Shown here piece after piece: positions 1 to 7,480 of a DNA stretch of 8,782 bases. The DNA comes from Flavobacteriales bacterium (GTDB lineage Bacteria; Bacteroidota; Bacteroidia; Flavobacteriales; Flavobacteriaceae). The notes under the pieces were generated by a model. That model saw only the letters and a program-made list of their open reading frames with translations, did not search any database and was not told the DNA's origin. The DNA is taken from NCBI GenBank assembly GCA_002705485.1, contig PAGT01000034.1, positions 16,927 through 25,708 of the forward strand, read 5' to 3'. The position numbers and the translations under genes are program-made. Each line of letters begins with the position of its first letter. The stretch's first letter is position 1.

Positions 1-1353
1 ATGGGAACAGTTTTTTCACATACATATAATATGGGCGCATGGCATGGTGCTATTTGTGTTGCCTCAAGAGCGATGATGATTACGGGAAAATCTGTTTGGA
101 GAGCAAAAGAAGAAATTAAAAAACTTTCAATTGCTGATTCTATATCAATAAATAAAACCTGGCCTAAATTATTTCAAAGTAAAGGTTATAAAACATATAT
201 GTCCGGAAAGTGGCATGTAAATGCTCCAATAGAGGAAATGTTTGATGTTGTGAAAAATGTTAAACCTGGAATGCCTGGTGATAACAGAGCGAAAATGTAT
301 GAACAATTACAAAAGTGGAGAGAGGAATCAGATGAGCTTAACGAATTTGAAAACTATATGCCTGTTGGATACGCAAGACCCAAAAATGAAAAAGATGAAT
401 CATGGAACTCATATGATTCAATTTTTGGTGGATTTTGGGAGGGAGGTAAACATTGGAGTGAGGTTTTAGCCAATGATGCTATTGGGTTTTTAAATGATTC
501 AAAAAAAATAAAACAACCCTATTTTATGTATCTCTCTTTTAATGCTCCACATGATCCTAGACAAGCTCCAAAAAATTTTTTAGATCTTTACCCGATTGAA
601 AGCATTTCAGTTCCTGAAAATTATGCTCCTCAACATCCATATTTTAGGGAAATAGGTAATTTGCCAGGATTGCGTGATGAAGCTTTGGCTCCCTATCCGA
701 GATCAAAGTTTGCCGTTAAAAAACATATTCAAGAATATTATGCAGTAATAAGTCATCTGGATGAGCAAGTAGGAAGAATAATTACATACATGGAAAATGA
801 AGATATGTTGGAGAACACTTACATTGTGTTTACTTCAGATCATGGATTGTCTGTCGGACAACATGGTTTAATTGGAAAACAAAGTTTGTATGATCACAGT
901 GTGAGAGTACCCATGATTATTACCGGTCCTGGAATTAAAAAAAATAGAAAAATAAAAGAAGATATTTATTTACAAGATATAATGCCTACAACTTTGGATT
1001 TGGCTGGAATTCGCATACCTAGTTCGGTTGATTTCAAGAGTTTGAAGACTGCTTTATTTGAAGAAAAAAATAAAAAAATATATGATGGGATTTATGGAAC
1101 TTTTGGATGTTGCTCCTCTGAAAATTACAATGACTACCAGCGTATGATTAGAAAAGATGATTTTAAATTGATGTTGTTTCCAATCAATAAAAGGCTTGAA
1201 TTGTATGATTTAAAGAATGACCCTTATGAGACTAAAAATTTGGCTCTGAATGAAGAATACAAACACAAGATAAAAATTTTGTTTGACGACTTAATTGAAC
1301 TTCAAAAGAGTGTCAACGACACGCTAAACTTGAAAGAAATTTTTGGAATTTAG
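1..1353 (+). CDS. Type I sulfatase (formylglycine-dependent), 5' end cut off by the window
   Basis: This gene encodes a sulfatase of the alkaline-phosphatase superfamily, which hydrolyses a sulfate ester, probably on a carbohydrate or small organic sulfate; the substrate is not readable. Counting from the first visible residue, C19-V-A-S-R23 followed by TG (28-29) is the formylglycine motif, in the CxAxR rather than the commoner CxPxR form. Other family landmarks are GKWH (69-72), NAPHDPRQAP (181-190), the metal-site S279-D280-H281-G282 and GKQ (292-294, active-site Lys). The C-terminal stretch LYDLKNDPYETKNLA (401-415) is the usual sulfatase ending. The N-terminal strand that normally carries the first metal-binding Asp pair (NILFI..DD) is absent. 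The ATG at base 1 is therefore very probably an internal Met codon, with some 50-80 residues and any signal peptide lying upstream of the window. The gene ends 9 bp from the convergent YceI gene. Family call is firm; substrate unknown. Confidence 0.93.
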   Translation: MGTVFSHTYNMGAWHGAICVASRAMMITGKSVWRAKEEIKKLSIADSISINKTWPKLFQSKGYKTYMSGKWHVNAPIEEMFDVVKNVKPGMPGDNRAKMYEQLQKWREESDELNEFENYMPVGYARPKNEKDESWNSYDSIFGGFWEGGKHWSEVLANDAIGFLNDSKKIKQPYFMYLSFNAPHDPRQAPKNFLDLYPIESISVPENYAPQHPYFREIGNLPGLRDEALAPYPRSKFAVKKHIQEYYAVISHLDEQVGRIITYMENEDMLENTYIVFTSDHGLSVGQHGLIGKQSLYDHSVRVPMIITGPGIKKNRKIKEDIYLQDIMPTTLDLAGIRIPSSVDFKSLKTALFEEKNKKIYDGIYGTFGCCSSENYNDYQRMIRKDDFKLMLFPINKRLELYDLKNDPYETKNLALNEEYKHKIKILFDDLIELQKSVNDTLNLKEIFGI

Positions 1354-1362
1354 CAATAAATA

Positions 1363-1926
1363 TTAATTGAATGATAGCTTAGCATTTAATACAATATCGT
1401 CCAGTATTAAATTATCTCCTAAGTTTTCAAAAAACGAACCAGATCTGAAACGAACATTATGTTTACTTCTATCAAACGTAAGGTCGGCAGTCCAGCTATT
1501 TCCTGACTTTTTCATGTCAAATTCTACACTTGATTCCAAGCCTTTAACGGTTAAAGTTCCCATTACCTTCAAATTGTCTCCGTTCTTTTCACTAGAATTG
1601 ATTACTAAAATTGCCTCATTGAAGTTTTCAACAGAGAAAAAATCATCACTTCTAAGATGACCTTCAAGTCTAGATTTACCAGAACCTTTAATATCATCAA
1701 CACTAATAGTTGTCATATCAACAATAAACTTACCGGAACTAATTAAATTTTCAGAGAAATTAACTTCACCGGATTTAAACTTAAGTGACCCGTAGTGGGA
1801 GCTGTTGGTGATTTTTTTTCCGGTCCATTTTAGATTACTGTTTTGAATATCCAACGTCGAGGTCTGAGCTGATAACAACAGGGGAGATGTAATTAGTATT
1901 ACACAAATTATTTTAAGAATTTTCAT
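1363..1926 (-). CDS. Exported YceI-domain protein
   Basis: This 187-residue protein starts with a Lys-containing hydrophobic leader (about residues 1-20, ending LLLSAQ), so it is predicted to be exported by Sec and cleaved near Ala20. The mature part is one YceI-like domain, a lipocalin-like beta barrel that in studied members holds a polyisoprenoid or other amphipathic ligand. Family landmarks are NLKWTGKKI (31-39), GKFIVDMTTI (65-74), KSRLEGHLRSDDFF (84-97), GTLTVKG (123-129) and the C-terminal SGSFFENLGD (162-171) with a final LDDIVLNAKL. Length matches single-domain family members. It is the last gene of a minus-strand run, 24 bp downstream of a 43-codon basic gene, and it converges on the sulfatase. 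YceI proteins in Bacteroidota often sit in stress- or respiration-linked contexts, but nothing here shows which. Ligand unknown. Confidence 0.93.
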   Translation of the reverse strand: MKILKIICVILITSPLLLSAQTSTLDIQNSNLKWTGKKITNSSHYGSLKFKSGEVNFSENLISSGKFIVDMTTISVDDIKGSGKSRLEGHLRSDDFFSVENFNEAILVINSSEKNGDNLKVMGTLTVKGLESSVEFDMKKSGNSWTADLTFDRSKHNVRFRSGSFFENLGDNLILDDIVLNAKLSFN

Positions 1927-1950
1927 AATGAACTATTTAATGTTAAAGAG

Positions 1951-2082
1951 TTAACTTCCTCGGCCTACTTTTCTTACACCAGAAGATTTAGCTTTGTTAT
2001 TTTTATTATTAAACTTTTGTTTTATGTTTTGTTTACCTTTTGTTTTATTTTCAAGGCGATTTCCGAAAAATTTACTGCTCAT
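1951..2082 (-). CDS. Small very basic protein, 43 residues
   Basis: A complete ATG-to-TAA reading frame on the minus strand encodes 43 residues, with 10 Lys, 3 Arg, 7 Asn and only one acidic residue, giving a net charge of about +12. The N-terminus reads MSSKFFGN, the middle is a low-complexity K/N/Q stretch, and the C-terminus reads GVRKVGRGS. The structured ends flanking a loose basic middle look like a real conserved small protein rather than chance, because random AT-rich sequence would not readily give the Gly/Arg-rich tail. I have an impression of similar short proteins in other Flavobacteriia but cannot verify this. The charge suggests nucleic-acid or ribosome binding, which is inference only; it does not look like ribosomal protein THX. 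It lies 24 bp upstream of the YceI gene and 105 bp downstream of the 37-residue membrane gene, so shared transcription with YceI is plausible. No Shine-Dalgarno sequence is visible. Confidence 0.68.
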   Translation of the reverse strand: MSSKFFGNRLENKTKGKQNIKQKFNNKNNKAKSSGVRKVGRGS

Positions 2083-2187
2083 TTGTTAATATTTTATATT
2101 AAAATTAATAAAATGACTTTGAAATTAGCTTAATAATTTTTTAAAAAGGCCACAAAACTGTATTTACCCTCTTGGAGATGTAGTAAA

Positions 2188-2301
2188 TTAATAGTAGGTG
2201 TAATATGCTACGACAACAGCTAGAATTACCAAAGCAACTATAGAAAATGTCAAAAGGCCATACTTGTTATAACCAATTAATAAATCACTCTTTTTTTTCA
2301 T
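2188..2301 (-). CDS. Single-pass membrane peptide, 37 residues
   Basis: A complete ATG-to-TAA frame on the minus strand encodes 37 residues. It begins MKKKSDLLIGYNKYG, continues with a clean hydrophobic helix of about 18 residues (roughly 16-33, LTFSIVALVILAVVVAYY) and ends in TYY. The positive N-terminus and lack of a cleavage site suggest an N-in, C-out membrane anchor rather than a secreted protein. An exact TAnnTTTG box lies 14 bp upstream of the start, and GGAA sits directly before the ATG. The gene is divergent from the CarboxypepD_reg-like gene and heads the minus-strand run that ends with YceI. I do not recognise a family. The helix, plausible start context and promoter make it more likely than not a real gene, but AT-rich DNA can produce short hydrophobic frames by chance. 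Confidence 0.55.
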   Translation of the reverse strand: MKKKSDLLIGYNKYGLLTFSIVALVILAVVVAYYTYY

Positions 2302-2315
2302 TTCCAAATTTTTTA

Positions 2316-2323
2316 CAAATTTA
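2316..2323 (-). promoter_or_regulatory. Bacteroidota -7 box (TAAATTTG) of the minus-strand run
   Basis: On the minus strand this reads TAAATTTG, an exact match to the TAnnTTTG -7 consensus of the Bacteroidota primary sigma factor. It lies 14 bp before the ATG of the 37-residue membrane gene, which would give a very short leader. I found no convincing TTG-type -33 element at the right distance, so the call rests on the -7 box and its position in a divergent 88 bp spacer. Confidence 0.45.
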
Positions 2324-2388
2324 AAAAAAGTTATAAAGACCGACACAGATTTGTAACAAAAGTTAATTAGATTTTTTACTTTTAATAG

Positions 2389-3657
2389 ATGAAATTATTT
2401 TTTAAAATATTTTTTCTATCCCTTTTTTTTAACATTGGTTATTCACAAACCAATCTTAAAGAGCAGGCTGTAAACTACACCGAGTTTAAAGGAAAAGTTA
2501 TAAACGCAGACAGCAAAGAACCATTACCATTTGCCAATCTTTCATTGATTGGAACAAATATTACATCAATTACAAACAGTAATGGGGAATTTATTATTAA
2601 AATACCCAAAACAGAATTATCATCAAAAGTTAGGATTTCGTTTATTGGTTATAAAACTGAAACTATTGAGTTGGACAGTTTTGAAGAAAAAAATAAAACC
2701 ATTTTGTTAGATGTTTTTATTTCACCATTGTCTGAAACAATAATTAGTATACCTAAAAATGTAGACGATCTGGTTAGAAAAACTTTATCAAATGTGAATA
2801 ATAATTATTTAGAGGATCACAACATAATGACAGCCTTTTACAGGGAATCTATAAAAAGAAAAAAAAGAAACTTATCTCTTTCTGAAGTAGTTGTCGACAT
2901 ATACAAATCACCATATAAGAGATACCAGAAAAGAGAAATTATCGATCTTTTAAAGATTAGAAAAGATACTGATTATTCCAGGTTAGATACTGTTGCATTC
3001 AAGTTAGCAGGAGGTCCATATAATACTTTAGCTCTTGATTTAATAAAATATCACGACAATTTTATTCCTTTATTTTTCATGTCAAATTATGATTTTTGGA
3101 TTCATCGAACATCTGAGATTGATGGATTACCTGTTTATGTTGTCAAGTTTAAGCAAAAAGATGAGATAAAAGATCCTCTTTTTTATGGAGAACTTTTTAT
3201 TGATGGAGAAAATAAAACACTCTTATCAGCAATATTTTCACTTAATGTTTCAGATAAATTAAAATCTTCAAGGTTATTTGTTAAAAAAAAGCCAAGAAAT
3301 GCGAATGTATGGCCCGTAAAGGCAAACTTCAGGGTTGATTATACTCAAAATAATGGAAAATGGTATTATAATTACAGTAATTCGTCAATAGACTTTAAAG
3401 TAAATTGGGACAAAAAAATATTCAATTCAACCTACTCTATCTCCAGTGAAATGTTGATTACTGATTGGAGGTCTAATTCTAACCTGAATTATCCAGAAAA
3501 AAATAAAATAATTAAACCCTCTATAATTCTTGCTGACTCTAAAACAGGGTTTCAAGACTTAGATTTTTGGGGGAAAGATAATATTATAGAGCCGGATAAT
3601 TCCATAGAGAATGCAATTAGAAAAATCCAAAGGAAGCTAAAAAGAATTCGTGATTAA
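2389..3657 (+). CDS. Exported CarboxypepD_reg-like domain protein (DUF5686-like N-terminal layout)
   Basis: This 422-residue protein has a signal peptide (residues 1-20, ending NIGYSQ). A CarboxypepD_reg-like beta-sandwich follows at about 33-110, seen in FKGKVINADSKEPLPFANL (33-51), the NSNGEF turn (63-68) and ISFIGYKT (83-90). This domain is common at the N-terminus of Bacteroidota outer-membrane and surface proteins. The remaining 300 residues include LVRKTLSNVNNNY (128-140), AFYRES (149-154) and a long beta-rich region, resembling the periplasmic part of DUF5686-type proteins. At 422 residues it seems to lack the full C-terminal barrel of the longer DUF5686 proteins. The tail (about 405-422) is a basic amphipathic segment rich in Lys and Arg. 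The protein contains no cysteine. A 50 bp gap separates it from the downstream M14 peptidase gene on the same strand, so the two are probably co-transcribed. The domain call is solid; molecular role unknown. Confidence 0.85.
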   Translation: MKLFFKIFFLSLFFNIGYSQTNLKEQAVNYTEFKGKVINADSKEPLPFANLSLIGTNITSITNSNGEFIIKIPKTELSSKVRISFIGYKTETIELDSFEEKNKTILLDVFISPLSETIISIPKNVDDLVRKTLSNVNNNYLEDHNIMTAFYRESIKRKKRNLSLSEVVVDIYKSPYKRYQKREIIDLLKIRKDTDYSRLDTVAFKLAGGPYNTLALDLIKYHDNFIPLFFMSNYDFWIHRTSEIDGLPVYVVKFKQKDEIKDPLFYGELFIDGENKTLLSAIFSLNVSDKLKSSRLFVKKKPRNANVWPVKANFRVDYTQNNGKWYYNYSNSSIDFKVNWDKKIFNSTYSISSEMLITDWRSNSNLNYPEKNKIIKPSIILADSKTGFQDLDFWGKDNIIEPDNSIENAIRKIQRKLKRIRD

Positions 3658-3707
3658 AAACTTTGAACGGAAAACAAATTAAACATTTAATTATTTATTT
3701 TTACCAT

Positions 3708-6224
3708 ATGAAAAAACTTATTTATTACTCTATTATTCTCATATCTTTTAATTACTCATTTGCTCAGGATTATTTTTTAGAAAATTTTGGTCCTTACAAT
3801 GAAAATATTCAAAGTCCTGAAGAGTTTTTAGGATATGAAATCGGAGATCAACATACTAGGCATGATCTAATTTTAGCATACTTCAAATATTTGTCCTCTG
3901 TATCGGAAAGAGCAGACTTGATCAACTATGGTAAATCATATGAGGGTAGAGCGCTTACCCTTTTGAGTATCTCCTCCGAAGAAAATTTAAAAAATCTAGA
4001 TAAGATAAAAATAGAACACTCAAAGTCTACCATTCCCGGTTCCATAAAAACTATTAACGAAAACTTGCCTATAATAATCAACTTGGGATACGGAATCCAT
4101 GGAAATGAGCCATCGGGCAGCGAAGCAGCTTTGCTAACTGCATATACTTTGATTGCGTCAAAAAATAAAAATATTGATCGACTTATAACTAACTCAGTTG
4201 TGTTTATTGATCCAACTTTAAATCCTGATGGTAGAGACAGACATTCGCAATGGGCAAACCAATACAAATCAATAAATTTAGTTGCAGACTCCAATGATGC
4301 GGAACATAACGAATCATGGCCCAGAGGACGTACCAATCACTATTGGTTTGATTTAAACAGAGATTGGCTTTTGGCAATACACCCTGAAAGCAGAGGGAAA
4401 CTTAATTGGCTTCATCAGTGGTATCCAAATGTTGTGGTAGATGTTCATGAAATGGGTACAAACAGTAATTACTTCTTTGACCCCATGAAGTCTAGTGCAT
4501 CTGTAAAACCATTAATACCAAAAGAAAATGTTGATTTATACCCAATTTTTGCTGAATATTATGTTAAATATATGGACAGCATAGGTTCTTTCTATTACAC
4601 TAAAGAATCTTTTGACGAAACTTATCCTGGTTATGGATCAACCTACTCTGACCTACAGGGCGGATTAGCTTTACTTTTTGAGCAAGCAAGCTCAAGAGGA
4701 CATGTTCAAGAAACTAATTACGGAAAAATGACATTTGGTTTTACAATTAGAAATCAATTTCTTAATAGTATTGCTACTGTTGAGGCAGCTGTTGACAACA
4801 AAGTACTTTTAAGGGATTATCAAAAAAGGTTCTTTGAGTCATCACTTTCTGAGTTTAAGAATGAGAAGATCAAGGCTTATGAGTTTGGTGACATTTATGA
4901 TAAAAACAGAACAAAAGCTTTTATTGATAAGTTGCTAATCCATAAAATTAAAGTTTATAAGAAAGATGGTAAGTTCGTAGTTCCTGTAAACCAAGTACAG
5001 TCAAGAATGGTCAAGAATTTTTTTGAAACTCATGACAAATATTTAGATAGTGTTTTCTATGATGCTTCTGCATGGTCCGTATCCAATTTCTATAACATGA
5101 AGCATAAAGCATTAAGGTCATTTGATTTAAATAAAGTTACCATGGTTGATGAGAACCTAGTTAGTAATTCAGAAGTTTCCAAATCAAACTATGCATACAT
5201 TTTGGATTGGGACGATTATAACGCCCCTGCAGCCCTTAACCATCTTCACAAAAATGGTGTAATTAGTTATTCAGCTTACAAACCATTTTCTATCAAAGTC
5301 AACAATGATAGTTCTGTTAGAAGCTTTAATTATGGTACTGTAATGGTGCCAGTGAGTAAACAAAAAGTTGATTCAGAAAAACTTTTTGAGGTTGTTAAAT
5401 CAACCCAAGAAAAATTCAGTCTTCCTGTTTTTAGTACTGAAACAGGGTATAGCTCCGCAGGAATTGATTTAGGAAGTAATTATTTCAGGATAAATAAAAA
5501 AGTAAATGTTGCGATGTTAATTGGTGATGGGGTGAGTTCATATGAAGCTGGAGAGGTATGGCATTTATTAGATACAAGGGTGCACATTCCCCTGACCAAA
5601 ATTAGACTCAATCAATTTAACAGAACACCACTGGATAAGTATACCACGCTTGTAATGGTTTCAGGAACTTATAATCAGATTTCTGAACAGGGCATTAAAA
5701 AAATAAAGGATTGGGTTGGCAAAGGAAATACTTTAATAACGATTGGTTCCGCATCTAGCTGGGCGATTAAAAAGGAGATTGTAAAGGAATCTTTAGTTGA
5801 AACTAAAAAAGACACCATTTTTTCCAGAAAAAGATACATTGACGCCAGAGAGTACTCTGGAAGAGAAAGGATAGGCGGATCTATTTTGAAAGCAGATTTA
5901 GATCTTACCCATCCACTAGCGTTTGGTTACAGGGATCAATCAATTCCTGTTTATAAAAATAACAACGTTTTTATAAACAAATCAAAAAGCCATTATTCAT
6001 CTGTTGCTATTTATTCCAAACAACCGCATATTGATGGGTATGTTTCAAAAAAGAATATAGAAGAAAATTTAAAAGGTTCCGCTTCATTGGTGGTTTCTAA
6101 ATTAGGATCGGGAAGAGTTATACTTTTTGCAGACAATCCGAATTTTAGGGGAACGTGGTATGGAACAAATAAATTATTTTTAAATGGCATCTTTTATGGA
6201 GCTAATATCTCTGTTCCGGAGTAA
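3708..6224 (+). CDS. Exported M14 zinc carboxypeptidase with C-terminal GATase-like domain
   Basis: I chose the ATG at 3708 because it begins a clean signal peptide (MKKLIYYSIILISFNYSFAQ, residues 1-20). A TTG 45 bp upstream would add 15 residues in front of the signal. The 838-residue product is a metallocarboxypeptidase of family M14, predicted to act in the periplasm or on the surface on peptide substrates. The zinc site is H131-x-x-E134 (HGNEPSG) plus H247 (DVHEMG). N172-P-D-G-R-D (172-177) is the substrate-binding Asn/Arg region, and E325 in LLFEQASSRG is the likely catalytic Glu. The catalytic domain spans about 40-360. A linker region follows, and residues about 600-838 form a GATase1/flavodoxin-like domain beginning VAMLIGDGVSSYE (600-612) and ending GRVILFADNPNFRG (802-815). 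No cysteine occurs anywhere in the protein, so the GATase-like domain cannot use the usual Cys nucleophile. The long two-domain form is known in Bacteroidota. Confidence 0.92.
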   Translation: MKKLIYYSIILISFNYSFAQDYFLENFGPYNENIQSPEEFLGYEIGDQHTRHDLILAYFKYLSSVSERADLINYGKSYEGRALTLLSISSEENLKNLDKIKIEHSKSTIPGSIKTINENLPIIINLGYGIHGNEPSGSEAALLTAYTLIASKNKNIDRLITNSVVFIDPTLNPDGRDRHSQWANQYKSINLVADSNDAEHNESWPRGRTNHYWFDLNRDWLLAIHPESRGKLNWLHQWYPNVVVDVHEMGTNSNYFFDPMKSSASVKPLIPKENVDLYPIFAEYYVKYMDSIGSFYYTKESFDETYPGYGSTYSDLQGGLALLFEQASSRGHVQETNYGKMTFGFTIRNQFLNSIATVEAAVDNKVLLRDYQKRFFESSLSEFKNEKIKAYEFGDIYDKNRTKAFIDKLLIHKIKVYKKDGKFVVPVNQVQSRMVKNFFETHDKYLDSVFYDASAWSVSNFYNMKHKALRSFDLNKVTMVDENLVSNSEVSKSNYAYILDWDDYNAPAALNHLHKNGVISYSAYKPFSIKVNNDSSVRSFNYGTVMVPVSKQKVDSEKLFEVVKSTQEKFSLPVFSTETGYSSAGIDLGSNYFRINKKVNVAMLIGDGVSSYEAGEVWHLLDTRVHIPLTKIRLNQFNRTPLDKYTTLVMVSGTYNQISEQGIKKIKDWVGKGNTLITIGSASSWAIKKEIVKESLVETKKDTIFSRKRYIDAREYSGRERIGGSILKADLDLTHPLAFGYRDQSIPVYKNNNVFINKSKSHYSSVAIYSKQPHIDGYVSKKNIEENLKGSASLVVSKLGSGRVILFADNPNFRGTWYGTNKLFLNGIFYGANISVPE

Positions 6225-6282
6225 TTAAAATCAAAGACTGAACATTTTTTAAATTAAAAAACATACCGACAAGTATTTTTTT

Positions 6283-6290
6283 TATTTTTG
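6283..6290 (+). promoter_or_regulatory. Bacteroidota -7 box (TATTTTTG) before the DUF1624 cassette
   Basis: TATTTTTG matches the TAnnTTTG -7 consensus exactly and lies 15 bp before the TTG start codon at 6306, inside the 81 bp gap after the M14 gene. No clear TTG -33 element is visible upstream, and the surroundings are T-rich, so chance matching is possible. If real, it gives the three downstream genes their own transcription start and a leader of only about 10 bases. Confidence 0.45.
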
Positions 6291-6305
6291 AATAAAAATA
6301 AATAG

Positions 6306-7469
6306 TTGAAAAGAATTAACTCATTAGATATTTTAAAAGGATTAATTATTGTTTTAATGTCTCTTGATCACTTTCGTGATTATTTTCATAGTGAAGCTTT
6401 TTTCTTCAATCCAACAGACCCTCTTAAGACTAATATGGCTACTTTTTCTATTAGATGGGTCACTCATTATTGTGCGCCTGTTTTTGCCTTTTTAGCAGGA
6501 GTTTCAGCTTATATAGTAGGAAAAAAATATGACAGTAAATACTTGTCTAGATTCCTTATTTACAGAGGTTTATGGTTAATTTTTGTTGAAATTGCTATCA
6601 TGAATTTTGGATGGAGATTTGATTTTGAGTTTAGTTATCTTGTTTTACAGGTTATATGGATGCTTGGAGTTTGTATGATATTACTTGCTTTATTAATTCG
6701 TCTGACTAATAAACAAATCTTAATATTTAGCATACTAATTATTTTTGGGCATAATTTATTAGATTTAATTGATTTATCTGGCAATTTTTTGTGGGCAGTA
6801 GTTCATAAACTTGAGTTTTTTAAATTTGGTAATGATAGGACATTGGTTATTGCGTATCCAATTATTCCATGGGTTGGGGTTATGTCTCTTGGATACTATT
6901 TTGGTCAATTTTTTACAAGAGATTTCAATTCCAAAAAACGCGTAAGTTTATTAAAAAATATTGGAGCCATATCAATGTTGGGCTTTTTTGTTGTGAGATT
7001 TATCAATCAATATGGAAACTCTAAAAATTGGGTTAATTATGAATTTTTTTCGTCAACAATATTTTCTTTTTTTGATCCTGAAAAATATCCTCCATCCTTA
7101 AGTTATTTATTAATGACAATAGGTCCAATGTTTTTATTTCTAGCATTTATGGATACAAATAAAAAAACAATCATATCTCGTTTTTTTATGGTTTTTGGAA
7201 AGGTGCCATTTTTCTTTTACATTTTACATGTTTATTTTATTCATTTTTTTGCAATGGTTTTTGCAGAATTTTCTGATTTTGGTTGGGAGCTCATGATATT
7301 GAAAGAACCTATTTGGATGTTGCCATCAAAGCTAGAGGGATATGGTTTAAACACATTTTTAATGTTAGCCTTGTGGATTTGCTTTGTACTTTTTATGTAT
7401 CCGTTTTGTAAAAAGTTTGGAGCTTATAAAGCTAACAATAAAGAAAAAAAGTGGTTAAGTTATCTTTAA
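6306..7469 (+). CDS. DUF1624 / HGSNAT-like multi-pass membrane protein (putative acyltransferase), TTG start
   Basis: The 387-residue product belongs to the DUF1624 group related to the catalytic domain of heparan-alpha-glucosaminide N-acetyltransferase, which moves acetyl groups across a membrane onto a sugar amine. Family landmarks are SLDILKGLIIVLMSLDHFRDYF (residues 6-27), IRWVTHYCAPVFAFLAG (49-65, with H54 a candidate functional His), YRGLWLIF (86-93), AYPIIPWVGVMSLGYYFG (183-200) and GKVPFFFYILHVYFIH (298-313). I count about nine to ten hydrophobic helices. The start is TTG: an in-frame TAG immediately precedes it, and the next ATG (residue 18) would remove half of the first helix and the conserved SLD motif. 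The gene leads a tight cassette, with an 11 bp gap to the next gene. The substrate and even the acetyl donor in bacteria are unproven for this group, so enzyme activity is inferred from homology. Confidence 0.85.
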   Translation: MKRINSLDILKGLIIVLMSLDHFRDYFHSEAFFFNPTDPLKTNMATFSIRWVTHYCAPVFAFLAGVSAYIVGKKYDSKYLSRFLIYRGLWLIFVEIAIMNFGWRFDFEFSYLVLQVIWMLGVCMILLALLIRLTNKQILIFSILIIFGHNLLDLIDLSGNFLWAVVHKLEFFKFGNDRTLVIAYPIIPWVGVMSLGYYFGQFFTRDFNSKKRVSLLKNIGAISMLGFFVVRFINQYGNSKNWVNYEFFSSTIFSFFDPEKYPPSLSYLLMTIGPMFLFLAFMDTNKKTIISRFFMVFGKVPFFFYILHVYFIHFFAMVFAEFSDFGWELMILKEPIWMLPSKLEGYGLNTFLMLALWICFVLFMYPFCKKFGAYKANNKEKKWLSYL

Positions 7470-7480
7470 TTAAATTGTAT

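Noticed and set aside
257..469. Plus-strand 70-codon frame inside the sulfatase gene
   Set aside because: It overlaps well-conserved sulfatase sequence in another frame and shows no domain or start context.
1367..1660. Plus-strand 97-codon frame opposite the YceI gene
   Set aside because: It is antisense to clear YceI motifs and its translation has no recognisable features, so it is a shadow frame.
2083..2187. Possible intrinsic terminator or RNA element between the two small minus-strand genes
   Set aside because: The only inverted repeats (such as CTC/GAG near 2170-2178 and the A/T run near 2135-2145) have stems of about three G/C-containing pairs, too weak to call.
2350..2384. Possible plus-strand promoter with TTTG at 2350-2353 and TACTTTTA at 2377-2384
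   Set aside because: The -7 box misses the final G and would place the transcription start at or past the ATG at 2389, so I did not list it as a feature.
3663..3707. Upstream TTG start adding 15 residues to the M14 peptidase
   Set aside because: The extension would put a polar segment before a normal signal peptide that begins exactly at the ATG at 3708.
3926..4336. Minus-strand 136-codon frame opposite the M14 catalytic domain
   Set aside because: It lies antisense to the zinc-binding region of the peptidase, whose motifs are intact, so it is a by-product of that coding sequence.
7451..7480. GTG start adding 10 residues to the small CPC membrane protein
   Set aside because: It overlaps the end of the DUF1624 gene, while the ATG at 7481 gives a typical MKK membrane-protein start.
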